The notes below the pieces were generated by a model. That model worked only from the letters and a program-made list of their open reading frames with translations, had not been told where the DNA came from and ran no database searches. A stretch of DNA of 36,900 bases from Gracilaria vermiculophylla (Eukaryota > Rhodophyta > Florideophyceae > Gracilariales > Gracilariaceae): the NCBI GenBank assembly GCA_019155205.2, contig JAHNZQ020000172.1, positions 1,710,315 through 1,747,214 on the forward strand, in the 5' to 3' direction. Below, in pieces: positions 1 through 8,182 of the stretch (positions are counted from its first letter, which is position 1; every line of letters starts with the position of its first letter). The translations under genes were made by a program, and so were the position numbers.

Positions 1-2028
1 CTGGGCCTCGCCAACTTTTATCGGCTTTTTGTCAAAGGCTATGCACACATACTGTGCCCAATCTCGGATCTACTGCGCTCACGCGTTTTCGAATGGGGCT
101 CAGAGCAGGCCAATGCCTTCACCTTCATTAAGGACTCTTTGACATCAGCGCCAGTTCTGGCACACGCAGACGCCTCGAAAGAGTTTGATTTGGCTACCGA
201 CGCTTCCCAATTCGCCGTCGGTGCCACGCTGTCGCAGGCGGGGCACCCCATCGCATTCTTATCCCACTGCCTCTCACCCACTGAGACCCGGTGGGATACC
301 GCCGATCAGGAACTCTTTGCTGCACTGATTGCTCTCCGCACGTGGAGCCCTTATCTCCGCAGACGGCACTTCACGCTCTTGACGGATCATGATCCGATCA
401 CGTACCTCCAGATAAAACCCAAGCTGTCCGGTCGCCAGTGTCGCTGGTTGGACGAGATCCAGGAATTTTCTTTCGACATTAAGCATGTCGCTGGGACCAA
501 GAATGTCGCCCCCGATGCCCTCAGCCGCCGTCCTGACCACGAACTCCCGCGTCTGTGCACTCTCATGGCACAGTTCGACGACCTCCGGAACTGTGTACGG
601 GCTGCGTATGCTGCGGATGCTCTGGCTACAAAACTACTCAACTCCGACACTTCTCCCGACCAATCCACCCCACACCTACCGAACAACTTCAAATTCAATG
701 AGGGAGTCATTTACTGGACTAGCACTCTCCCAGCACGCATGTACATCCCTGAAGGGCCATTACGCACGGAGCTAATGCAGCACTTTCATGGACTCGGGCA
801 TCTCGGAGCTGATAAGACGTATTGCACAGTTATGCGCCACGCGTATTGGCCCCAGATGTACCGGGATATCTTTAATTTCGTGCGCAAATGCCGATCATGT
901 CAGGTGAACAAGACACCCAACGTGGCTCCGCCAGGACGCCTACAGCCACTTCCGATCCCTCAACGATGTTGGGACATCATCTCCTTCGATTTCCTCACGG
1001 AGCTCCCCCGCAACAGGAACGGTCAGGATGCCATTCTAGTGATCGGGGACAAACTCTCAAAGCGAGCCCTTTTTATCCCAACCTCAAAGGCCGCATCTGC
1101 ACAGGAGACTTTTGGGCTCTTCGACACACACTTGTTTTCCAAGTATGGAACACCAACCACGATGATCTCAGACCGCGACCCCAAGGTCGCTTCCCACTTT
1201 TGGCGATCTTTTACGCGGCTGTTGCGTATCCGGAACAATATCTCGACCGCTGACCACCCTCAGACAGATGGACAGTCCGAAAATCTAATCCGGACGCTCT
1301 CAGCGATGCTACGTTCCTCCATACAAGCAGCGCCAGCCGATTGGCACCTCGCCCTTCCAACCCTGGAGTTTGAATACAACTCCTCCCGTCATGGCAGCAC
1401 CCGTCTTTCCCCTTTTGAAGTCAGTCTTGGCTACATCCCGCACTCGCCGGCCACCCGCGCTCTGGACAACACTATAGCGCAGGCTGCAGTCGACTATGAT
1501 TCTCGGCGCCAGGCGCTCACAGCCCTGGCTCGCGACAACTTAGCCATCGCTGTCACCCGACAGAAGCATTACGCCGACCGCCATCGCTCCGAACTACACC
1601 TGGAACAGGACGACCTCGTCCTTCTGCGCGCCGACCGCCTCACGACAGCGCGACGAGCTACAATCCCACGAAAGTGGCAGCCCCGCTTCATAGGACCCTT
1701 TCGCGTCCTCAAGAAACTGGGGCCAGTCACGTATCGCCTTGAGCTCCCGCCAACTATGGGCCGCGCGCACGACGTGTACCACATATCGAAGCCGCGCCGC
1801 TTTTACGGAGAGCCATCAGGCCCTCTTGATATCGTTATCAATAATGACGGCGTAGTCGAACAGGAAGTGGAACGCATTCTGGACAAACGGCGCGCCAATC
1901 GGCGCGTTTACTACCTCACGCAGTTCTGCGGCGATCGCAAATCCGATGCCATTTGGCTACCACGCGTGGCGCTTAGGAACTGTTGCGCGAAATTCACAGA
2001 ATTTAACCTGCAGCAGAAGCCTCACTGA
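1..2028 (+). CDS. pol: gypsy pol polyprotein, C-terminal 675 residues (RT end, RNase H, integrase, chromodomain)
   Basis: The frame is open from base 1 to a TGA at 2026-2028, so the gene is 5'-partial. The methionine codon at 139 is internal and is not the start. The first codons read LGLANFYRLFVKGY, the usual end of a gypsy reverse transcriptase. RNase H follows (LATDASQFAVGATLSQ, bases 187-234), then an HHCC zinc finger (about 781-905, ending CRSC). The integrase core has Asp at 988-990 (SFDFLTELP), Asp at 1171-1173 (ISDRDP) and Glu at 1279-1281 (DGQSEN), which is D35E spacing. The last 60 residues (about 1855-2000, VERILDKR to WLPRVAL) resemble a chromodomain. Together these parts copy RNA into DNA, remove the RNA strand and integrate the DNA. 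There is no internal stop, so this part could still encode enzyme. Confidence 0.95.
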   Translation: MGLANFYRLFVKGYAHILCPISDLLRSRVFEWGSEQANAFTFIKDSLTSAPVLAHADASKEFDLATDASQFAVGATLSQAGHPIAFLSHCLSPTETRWDTADQELFAALIALRTWSPYLRRRHFTLLTDHDPITYLQIKPKLSGRQCRWLDEIQEFSFDIKHVAGTKNVAPDALSRRPDHELPRLCTLMAQFDDLRNCVRAAYAADALATKLLNSDTSPDQSTPHLPNNFKFNEGVIYWTSTLPARMYIPEGPLRTELMQHFHGLGHLGADKTYCTVMRHAYWPQMYRDIFNFVRKCRSCQVNKTPNVAPPGRLQPLPIPQRCWDIISFDFLTELPRNRNGQDAILVIGDKLSKRALFIPTSKAASAQETFGLFDTHLFSKYGTPTTMISDRDPKVASHFWRSFTRLLRIRNNISTADHPQTDGQSENLIRTLSAMLRSSIQAAPADWHLALPTLEFEYNSSRHGSTRLSPFEVSLGYIPHSPATRALDNTIAQAAVDYDSRRQALTALARDNLAIAVTRQKHYADRHRSELHLEQDDLVLLRADRLTTARRATIPRKWQPRFIGPFRVLKKLGPVTYRLELPPTMGRAHDVYHISKPRRFYGEPSGPLDIVINNDGVVEQEVERILDKRRANRRVYYLTQFCGDRKSDAIWLPRVALRNCCAKFTEFNLQQKPH

Positions 2029-2042
2029 GGACAGTTTCGTCC

Positions 2043-2056
2043 AAAAGGGAGGCAAG
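2043..2056 (+). other. polypurine tract of element 1
   Basis: The purine-rich run AAAAGGGAGGCAAG directly abuts the TGTAAC start of the 3' LTR. This is the standard position of the plus-strand DNA primer in LTR retrotransposons. Confidence 0.8.
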
Positions 2057-2408
2057 TGTAACGAACCCAGCCTTATACGCTAGCGATTCAAGCGAGTCGT
2101 GCTTCAAACTGCAAGCCTTGTCCCTGCACGCTGCGACGCGGCGCACAAGAACATTGCAGTTTGTCAGCACGACGCTTGGTTCAAGCCACTGCGCAACATT
2201 GCGTCGTGTGCTTCAAGCACTTCAAGCAGGCATCGAACAGTTCAAGCGCAAGACGACAGAGCGCCGTGCGCTACGAACGTACAAGTAGATAAAGTAGAAT
2301 GTAAGACGCTTAACGTCTAGTTTTAAGAATTACTATAAAACAAAGCCAGACCCACCTTGGAGAAGAGCGTGGGCCTGGTCAGACCTCTTCCAACTCTCCT
2401 GTGTTACA
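2057..2408 (+). repeat. 3' LTR of element 1 (352 bp)
   Basis: It starts TGTAAC and ends GTTACA, a 6-bp terminal inverted repeat, and it starts directly after the polypurine tract. Both ends are supported by a diverged inverted relative at 30384-31062 that shares the terminal hexamers, the AGCC...CTAG.GATT..AG start, the central TAAGACGCTTAACGTCTAG block and the ACTCTCNTGTGTTACA end. The 3' half holds an AATTACTATAAAA-like AT segment. Beyond 2408 the sequence is transposase coding on the other strand. Confidence 0.88.
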
Positions 2409-2714
2409 CTGCCAAAGTTCTGCGGCATAATGCGCAGGGAGAGCAAAAGATTTTCTCCAGCATCTGGAAATTGTCATAGACGAAACATGATCCCATCTCT
2501 TAGAAACAATTCGACAAACGTCTAACATATGTGGATCATACCCGTCTGCAAGGCCTCGCATTCCTCGCTTTGCAGTTGTAGACTCACGACGTGATTGTCT
2601 AGTCTCAATTCCTGAGACAATCTTACGAAGAAGGAGTGACCGATACCTCGTCTTACATGCTGCAATAATTCCCAAATCCATTGGTTGATGTATTGAAGTA
2701 CAGTTGGGAGGCAA

Positions 2715-2793
2715 TGTTAGAAAACAGATGAGCTATTTGCGCTATACTCTCTTGTGACACAGGGCGCACAGTTCACCATTTGAACTATCAACA
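2715..2793 (-). repeat. TRIM LTR copy 1 (79 bp)
   Basis: Distal LTR in the minus-strand sense. It is bounded by the GGCAA target duplication on the left. It contains the hairpin AGTTCA-CCATT-TGAACT near its right end, as do the other two copies. Confidence 0.88.
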
Positions 2794-2929
2794 CGCCCCC
2801 TCGCCTTGTACTTTCTTACAGAACCAGACCTCAAGCTTACAGTAGCCAATGTTTACTACTGTTGTACACATGTACAATTTCTCAGGCTCAGGTCACATCT
2901 GGGAATTTAACCCAGGGTCCTAGCGTTTA

Positions 2930-2944
2930 GCTGGGCCCATAACC
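2930..2944 (-). other. TRIM primer binding site (half initiator tRNA-Met type)
   Basis: On the minus strand, GGTTATGGGCCCAGC follows the LTR at 2945-3023 with no spacer. It matches the complement of the D-arm/anticodon region of initiator tRNA-Met, where the Drosophila copia element is primed by a 5' half-tRNA. The tRNA sequence is recalled, and the host tRNA was not available to compare. Confidence 0.72.
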
Positions 2945-3023
2945 TGTTAAAAAACAGATGAGCTATATGCGCTATACTCTCTTGTGACACAGGGCGCACA
3001 GTTCACCATTTGAACTATCAACA
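2945..3023 (-). repeat. TRIM LTR copy 2 (79 bp)
   Basis: Central LTR shared by the two internal segments. It differs from the outer copies only at a few positions near its TGTT end and at one T/A in the first third. Confidence 0.88.
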
Positions 3024-3159
3024 CGCCCCCTCGCCCTGTACTTTATTACAGAACGAGACCTCGAGCTTACAGTAGCCAATCTTCACTACTGCTGTACACC
3101 TGTACAATTTCTCAGGCTCAGGTCACTTCTGGGAGTCGAACCCAGGGTCCTAGCGATTA

Positions 3160-3174
3160 GCTGGGCCCATAACC
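3160..3174 (-). other. TRIM primer binding site, second copy
   Basis: The same 15-base motif directly follows the LTR at 3175-3253 on the minus strand. It is identical in both internal segments, although the next bases differ (GCTAATCG against GCTAAACG). Confidence 0.72.
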
Positions 3175-3253
3175 TGTTGGAAAACAGATGAGCTATTTGC
3201 GCTATACTCTCTTGTGACACAGGGCGCACAGTTCACCATTTGAACTATCAACA
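3175..3253 (-). repeat. TRIM LTR copy 3 (79 bp)
   Basis: Proximal (5') LTR in the minus-strand sense, ending on the + strand in CTATCAACA next to the right GGCAA duplication. Confidence 0.88.
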
Positions 3254-3741
3254 GGCAATGTCAGCAATTCTACTCGTTGTCTAATATCCTTGATATCCGC
3301 TCCATGTGGGCTGCAGTTGTCCATTAGAAGCACGCATTTCCGGGACGGAAACCTTCACACAAACGGTAGAAATACATCAAGAAACCATTTGCAAAACGTA
3401 ACAGTGTCCGACCATGCGTTTTTCTGATGTGGATACAGTACAGAAGGGACCCCGAGGCGAAAGTATCTTGGATTCTTGGCCGTGCCAATAACCGCCATCG
3501 GAAGTTTTGCGGAACCGTCAGCATTGGTGCACACGTATGCTGTGATGCGATCTTTTGCTTTCATTGCCTTCGTACCACGAACCGATCTTCGGCATTCACC
3601 AGGAGCGAGATATGTCTGACAAGGTAGGAACTTATAAAAAAAGACCAGTTTCGTCAACATTGAATATGCAGACCATGTCATACTCTTTCAGACGTTCTCG
3701 TAGAGTGCTCATGTTCGCCACAACGCTCTGCGCGGAAGCGC

Positions 3742-4174
3742 TGAAGTACACCCGTGCGAGGGGAATACGTACAATTCCCAAATAGGGGGATAGGATGCGC
3801 AGCATCCAAGCGGGGACAAAGGAGCACACAATGGACGCTAACAACGGGCCACGAGACAGGCGTGGAGCACCGGTAGTGACTAAAGGCTGACCCTTATGGG
3901 AACTAGAACTTGAACAAGCAACAAGACTCTAGGGGGTGCTTGCCGGTTTAAGGTGGTGGAGCTCGCCGACTGCGGAGGTGCCTAAGTGCACCTCCGGTGG
4001 CGGCAGCCACGTGTCGAAAATAATGAATAAGCTACCCTTCAAGGGGCCCTGCAGGTAGTGCACACATTCTGTGCAACACCATACACGTGGCCCACTTGGG
4101 AAGCACCTTGTGCACACTATCTACTACTACTTCTACTATGCATACCCACTATGGGTCTCTTCCATTGCACTACA
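3742..4174 (-). repeat. 3' LTR of element 2 (433 bp)
   Basis: On the minus strand it starts TGTAGTGC and ends GTACTTCA, with the normal TG...CA ends. It is preceded by a purine run. On its low-coordinate side it cuts the pogo-like transposase frame. It contains a short inverted repeat GGAGGTGC...GCACCTCC near 3978-3997. Confidence 0.88.
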
Positions 4175-4188
4175 TACTCCCCTTCTTA
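4175..4188 (-). other. polypurine tract of element 2
   Basis: On the minus strand TAAGAAGGGGAGTA directly precedes the TGTAGTGC start of the 3' LTR. Its place and purine content set the orientation of this LTR pair. Confidence 0.7.
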
Positions 4189-4304
4189 GATCCGACCTCG
4201 TCCCGAGGTTGCGCACCTGCCCATTCCCAATTGGCTTGCTTCGGTTCCGTTCCCGAGTCCGGCGCTCGATCGGGGCAGCGGGTCGTCATACTGCGGGTAC
4301 TGGG

Positions 4305-4892
4305 ATGTCTGCGACTGCCAGCCTGGTTTTCTCGAGCCTGGCCAGTCAAGTGGACGGTATCGAGCTGAATTATGTTCGTCTTCAGGGGCCTCCGATGGAG
4401 GGTGGCGAGCTCCTGGCTCCGGTGACCGTGGACACCATTGTCCATGCTCGTTTCGATCCCACTGGGTGGGCCACGGCCAAAGCCCGGTGCTTTCAGGTGT
4501 TACCCGTGGGCGTTAATAGTCCCAAGCAGCCCGCTGTGGGGGTCATTGGTCCCGAGGGGAATGCTGCTGGAGCACCCAGTGCCCCAGAGGGTGTCGAAGG
4601 GGAGAACGACGACTCCGGCGTGGAGGTGGCTGGAGTGTCGCAAGAGGCGGCGTCTACCGACGGGCACTCCGTAAATGTACTCGATGTTGCCGATTCCGAT
4701 CCCGCCTCTACCATGCGTCGTCGTAAAAATGTTCTTGGAATGAAGGGGGCTTCCGGCCCCATTGTGGGTGACACGGGGGGGAAAAGATCCAGATTGTTGT
4801 GGTGTCCCATGGGGCTGCGGACGGCCAGGAAGTGCTACCGCGACTGTGGGTCAGCGTCGGCCGTGCACCGTTGCCGTCATGCCCATCGTTAG
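4305..4892 (+). CDS. antisense ORF between pol and 3' LTR of element 2 (195 aa, unknown)
   Basis: From the ATG at 4305 the frame runs 195 codons to a TAG. It also stays open upstream into the LTR, so the start is a guess. The product begins MSATASLVFSSLASQ, then has Pro/Gly/Val-rich sequence, an acidic stretch (EGENDDSGVE) and a basic stretch (MRRRKNVLGMKG). I recognise no domain. It lies opposite to the retroelement in the gap between chromodomain and 3' LTR, where some plant gypsy elements carry antisense ORFs. A chance ORF in GC-rich DNA is quite possible. Confidence 0.35.
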   Translation: MSATASLVFSSLASQVDGIELNYVRLQGPPMEGGELLAPVTVDTIVHARFDPTGWATAKARCFQVLPVGVNSPKQPAVGVIGPEGNAAGAPSAPEGVEGENDDSGVEVAGVSQEAASTDGHSVNVLDVADSDPASTMRRRKNVLGMKGASGPIVGDTGGKRSRLLWCPMGLRTARKCYRDCGSASAVHRCRHAHR

Positions 4893-5660
4893 GGACTTAG
4901 CGCGTCGCTGCGGCCATTCGAGGTCCATTAAACAAAATCTCCATGGGGCTTCGTCTTTTCATCGTTATGCCCCCTTTCTGTGTCGTGGCACGTCTTTACG
5001 TCCTTCCGGGTCGAGCTTGAGCTCAACGTTGCCCCGTAATGGGTCCAGCAATGTCCACAGCGTGGCACGCGCGTGCCATGGCACGTGGATGCATGATCGT
5101 CATGCGTGAAAGCGCCGCGCGGCGCGTTAGCGGCATGCGGCTACCAGCAAGGCGAATCAAATAAAGTCGCCAAGAAATTACCTGCCCGTATAGGGTTGAA
5201 AACGCAGGAAACTTGTTTTGCCCATAGCTTCGAAACGAGGGCGTTTCAGCGCCTCGCATACCCTGATTTGTGTCCGCGGCGGTCAAAAATACTTCGGATT
5301 TTAGGTTTGCACGTGGGGCGTCACTACGTGCAATGCTGCGCCGCGACGCGACTACCCAACGGGATACGCACACGTGTGGTGCACGTGCACTTTGTTGTTG
5401 AATGCGCGTGCCTTCCCTGCTGTAGGACGGTGTGCGACGGTGTTGACGTGGCGTCCCCTCGGGCTGGACGTTGACGACGCGCCGCACGATGACGTGCCGT
5501 AACCCATAAATGATTCCTGGGGTCGCTGAGCTGCGCCGCGGGTGCGAGGGCGTTCCCGGGCGTTGCGGGAAGACCGGTACGGGTTTCGGGTTACGTTAGA
5601 GCCGATGTAGGCTCTCGACCCTTCGGGGACATTTATGTGGCCGCCACGGCCAGGAGGGGA
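4893..5660. other. non-coding 3' region of element 2 with GC-rich palindromes
   Basis: I see no convincing gene. Two perfect 14-bp palindromes occur at 5064-5077 (GGCACGCGCGTGCC) and 5112-5125 (GCGCCGCGCGGCGC). The region lies between the chromodomain stop and the antisense ORF, so it probably belongs to the element's 3' untranslated part. Confidence 0.5.
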
Positions 5661-5918
5661 CTATGCCTGATTTTCCGACACCGGCAGCGGTTTCTTACGG
5701 GTGAGACGCTGTTGGCGCGCTTGTTGACACGACCGGAAGCGTGCAACGAAATTGTTGGGGATGGCCGTAAGGGGCTCCCATGTGTCTTGCGAAAGGGGGA
5801 AGCCGTACCACCGGACTTTCGCGATGCGAGTGCCGTTCTCGGAGGTCGTTTCGCCGACGACTTTGTCAATGACCCACTCGCGGGACGTTACGACGTCTTC
5901 GACGGCTTCTGGGGGCAT
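5661..5918 (-). pseudogene. pol: gypsy pol chromodomain (element 2)
   Basis: The minus-strand frame gives WVIDKVVGETTSENGTR, KVRWYGFP, DTWEPL and IPNNFV, the pattern of a chromodomain at the end of a chromovirus integrase (about residues 15-60 of this frame). Such domains are thought to steer integration by binding histone marks. It lies two bases out of frame with the integrase part (stop at 5999-6001), so a frameshift has separated them. The pol product ends at the stop at 5661-5663. Confidence 0.87.
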
Positions 5919-5998
5919 TTCCGCGTCTTGGTGGCGCGAGAGTTCCCGCGAAGGGTCCGACAGGACGGGGCCGAGGTCGGCGGTAACGGGGCGAGCTC

Positions 5999-7477
5999 TT
6001 AGGACGCCAGAGGCCCCCTAGGGTATGTGTGAGCCCTCTGTCGTGATTGTTTCACTACGGGGGGTGCAATTACAGATGGGGAGGCTTCACTGTCCCCGTT
6101 TGGGCTGGACGCCGGTTGGGCAGCACTAGGCGTCGTCGTCGATATTCTGGATTCTCTTGGAGCCTTCGTGACGCGTTCAATGGAGACGACGTCATGCAGG
6201 GTACCGTCGAGAATAGTGACGGTGCCATCCGTTACGCGCACGACCTTAAAAGGCCCAGTTGTGCGTGGCAGTAGCTTCCGCGCGATCCCATCCTCCCCGG
6301 CGCTCTCCGTCGCCTTTCTTGGGGGTCTATCTAGGAAGACGTATTCTTTCGGGGCGAAGGTCGGTGTTGCCCATACTTGGGAGTCAAAGTCCGCTTTGTA
6401 GCGCCTTTGGGCAGCGTCCATGTTGGTCTTTGCTTTTGAGAGCAAGAACCGCACTTGATCGCGTGTCAGGCGTTTCGACGTGGCCGAGTCGGGGTTTAGA
6501 GGCCCAGACGGGGAGAACGCTGATGTTGGGGCGTTCACAACAATCCCAGGCGGGTGTTTCGTTAGCACCAAGTCAAAAAGTATCGTCCCGGTAGTCCGAT
6601 GGACTTGGGTATAGTACGCGAACACCAATGGCTGGACGAGCTCGTCCCAATCGGTCCGGTGATCGGACACGTAGTGCCTGAGTCTCTCAATTAGAGTACG
6701 ATTAAAGCGTTCCGCCTGCTCGTTAGTTTGGGGATGATAGGCCGTTGTTAGATGGTGGCGAATCCCCAGGTCCCCGCAGAGGGCTTCGAAGAACTTTGCC
6801 ACAAACTGTGGTCCGCTATCGGTCACGAGAAACTGAGGAGCCCCATACGGGAATATCCAGTTCTCCAAGAAGGCCAGGGCTACGTTTGCAGCCTGCGTTG
6901 CCCGTAAGGGAATAGCGCAAGCCAATTTGGTGAAACGGTCGGTGATGACTAGTATGAACCGGCTCCCATGTGTGGTCCTCGACAGTGGGCCGAGGATGTC
7001 CATTGCGACAAACTCCAACGGGCCCGCTGCCGGAAACAACTTCATCAGCTTCTGATGCTTATGGAGCGTCCCACGGGTGGCGGCACAGGTGCGGCAATCT
7101 TTCACGATCTGGTAGACGTCGTTGGCCATGAAGGGCCAGTAGAAGTCCCTTCTGATGGTCGCGTACATGCGTCGGCCACCAGGGTGCCAAGCAAGACGCG
7201 AGTAGTGGGAAAGATAGAGAATTCGGTCCCTGAGGGTTGGAGGGACTACCCGTTGCACTTCCCCGTCCAGCGGTGACGTTCTAGAGAGGAAACCATGGTG
7301 GTCATCCACAAAACGGGACGCAGGCTTTCCCACGTGCTCCGCGATGGATTTGCCCCATGGGTCCTTCGCCTGCTCGGCTAGGAACTCGTCGACCGTGATT
7401 GGCATGGCGTCTTTTTGTTCTGGTTCTGCAGCCAGTATTTGGTCCTTATGAGGCGCGCTATCTGCGCAGTCTCCCAA
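5999..7477 (-). pseudogene. pol: gypsy integrase (element 2)
   Basis: The zinc finger is seen as HYSRLAWH...CRTCAA. The catalytic core has Asp in VAMDILGPL, Asp in LVTDSGPQF and Glu in TNEQAERFN, with exactly 35 residues between the last two. PFKVVRVTDGTVTIL is the following SH3-like or GPF region. The frame continues that of RNase H but is cut off from it by a TAG at 7493-7495. It ends at a stop before the chromodomain, so the original pol is broken on both sides. Only isolated pieces could be made. Confidence 0.92.
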
Positions 7478-7492
7478 ATGGGTCTTCCCAAT

Positions 7493-8182
7493 CTACGAGG
7501 GCATTCTCGTAAACTGTATCCCCATATTGGAGGGTTGCCACGAGGCAGTCACACTTCCCGAGGGCTCCATAGCAAAGCACGGGATATCATCCTCGAGAGG
7601 AGTTTCGTCGAACCCATCTGTGGCCAATCTGGACAGCGCATTCGCCGCCTGGTGTTTCACCCCAGCGCCGTGTACCACGTCGTATTCAAACTCGGAGAGT
7701 CGAAGTCTCCAACGAGCCAGTCGTCCCGTGCAGTCGGCAAGGTTAAGGATCCACCGCAATGAGTGATGATCGGTCCTTATCGTGAACCGTTTGCCCTCCA
7801 AGTATGGCCGGAGTAGGAGTATTGCCCAGACAACTGCGAGGTACTCTTTTTCCGTGGTGGTGTACTTGCGTTCGGCCTTCGTCAAGGAACGACTCCAATA
7901 CCCAATGGGTCTATAATCCTTGCCGTCCGCTTGCTGCTGTAACAAAGTGCAGCCAACTTGGCTGTCACAGACGTCGGTATCCAGCATGTACGGGCGTCCC
8001 GGTGTGGGGAGTGCGAGTATAGGCGGAGAAAAGAAGAGGTCTCGCAGGTCTTGAAGGGCCTTATATTCTTCGTCGTTCAAAACCCCAAAGTGGTCTGGCT
8101 GTCCTTTTTCTAACTTCCTGTTTAGGGGGGCCGCTATGCTGGCACAGTTAGGCAAAAAACGTCTAAAGACATTGCATAGACC
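7493..8182 (-). pseudogene. pol: gypsy RT end and RNase H (element 2)
   Basis: Right of the solo LTR insertion, pol resumes with GLCNVFRRFLPNCASIAAPL, the end of the reverse transcriptase connection. RNase H follows: YMLDTDVCDSQVGCTLLQQ, TEKEYLAVVWA, RTDHHSLRWIL and HQAANALSRL, carrying the Asp/Glu/Asp residues of the family. Reading on past 8182 into the LTR gives only shadow sequence. A premature TAG at 7493-7495 ends this segment in the linker to integrase. Confidence 0.92.

Larger units (their letters stand above)
1..2408 (+). mobile_element. Ty3/gypsy chromodomain LTR retrotransposon, 3' part (element 1)
   Basis: The element enters from outside the window and runs rightwards: end of reverse transcriptase, RNase H, integrase and chromodomain, then a polypurine tract and a 3' LTR. 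RNase H before integrase plus a C-terminal chromodomain places it in the Ty3/gypsy chromoviruses. It is inserted in the pogo-like transposase on the opposite strand, whose reading frame ends at the LTR edge (2408/2409). The 5 bases after the LTR are CTGCC; the matching target duplication would lie left of the window. The pol frame is open from base 1, so this copy looks younger than element 2. Confidence 0.93.
2715..3253 (-). mobile_element. TRIM (terminal-repeat retrotransposon in miniature), LTR-int-LTR-int-LTR form
   Basis: A 539-bp insertion splits the transposase and is flanked by an exact 5-bp direct repeat GGCAA (2710-2714 and 3254-3258). Inside are three 79-bp direct repeats starting TGTT and ending AACA and two 151-bp internal segments, with an exact 230-bp period. 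Read on the minus strand, each internal segment starts with a putative primer site matching half of initiator tRNA-Met and ends in a G-rich tract (GAGGGGGCG) against the next LTR. It has no ORF, so enzymes must have come from another element. The same architecture, with one internal segment, occurs at 30426-30740. The extra unit is best explained by recombination between LTRs. Confidence 0.88.
2409..3741 (-). pseudogene. pogo/Tigger-type (Tc1/mariner superfamily) transposase, broken
   Basis: Minus-strand fragments at 3259-3741 and 2409-2709 together cover the central and C-terminal part of a pogo-family DDE transposase. The first Asp is in FNVDETGLF (3653-3655), the second in LLMDNCSPHG (3319-3321) and the third in IHQPMDLG (2676-2678), the DDD order of pogo/Tigger enzymes. 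RGTKAMKAKDRITAYVCTNA and a C-terminal CRIV...RWDHVSS...CWRKS block also fit. Three breaks are visible: a frameshift near 3635 just after the first Asp, the TRIM at 2715-3253, and an LTR at each end (element 1 at 2408, element 2 at 3742). The DNA-binding N-terminus is missing; I did not find it convincingly beyond 13481. It cannot encode an active transposase. Confidence 0.88.

Noticed and set aside
1023..1253. Antisense and shifted ORFs inside pol
   Set aside because: Shadows of the real integrase frame.
2718..3253. tRNA-derived SINE array
   Set aside because: The B-box word and 230-bp tandem period first suggested it. TGTT...AACA ends, exact 79-bp terminal repeats, LTR-adjacent primer and G-rich sites and 5-bp duplications fit an LTR-type element better.
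3632..3844. 70-codon ORF as the N-terminus of the pogo transposase
   Set aside because: Its first 34 codons lie in the LTR of element 2; only the part below 3742 is transposase.
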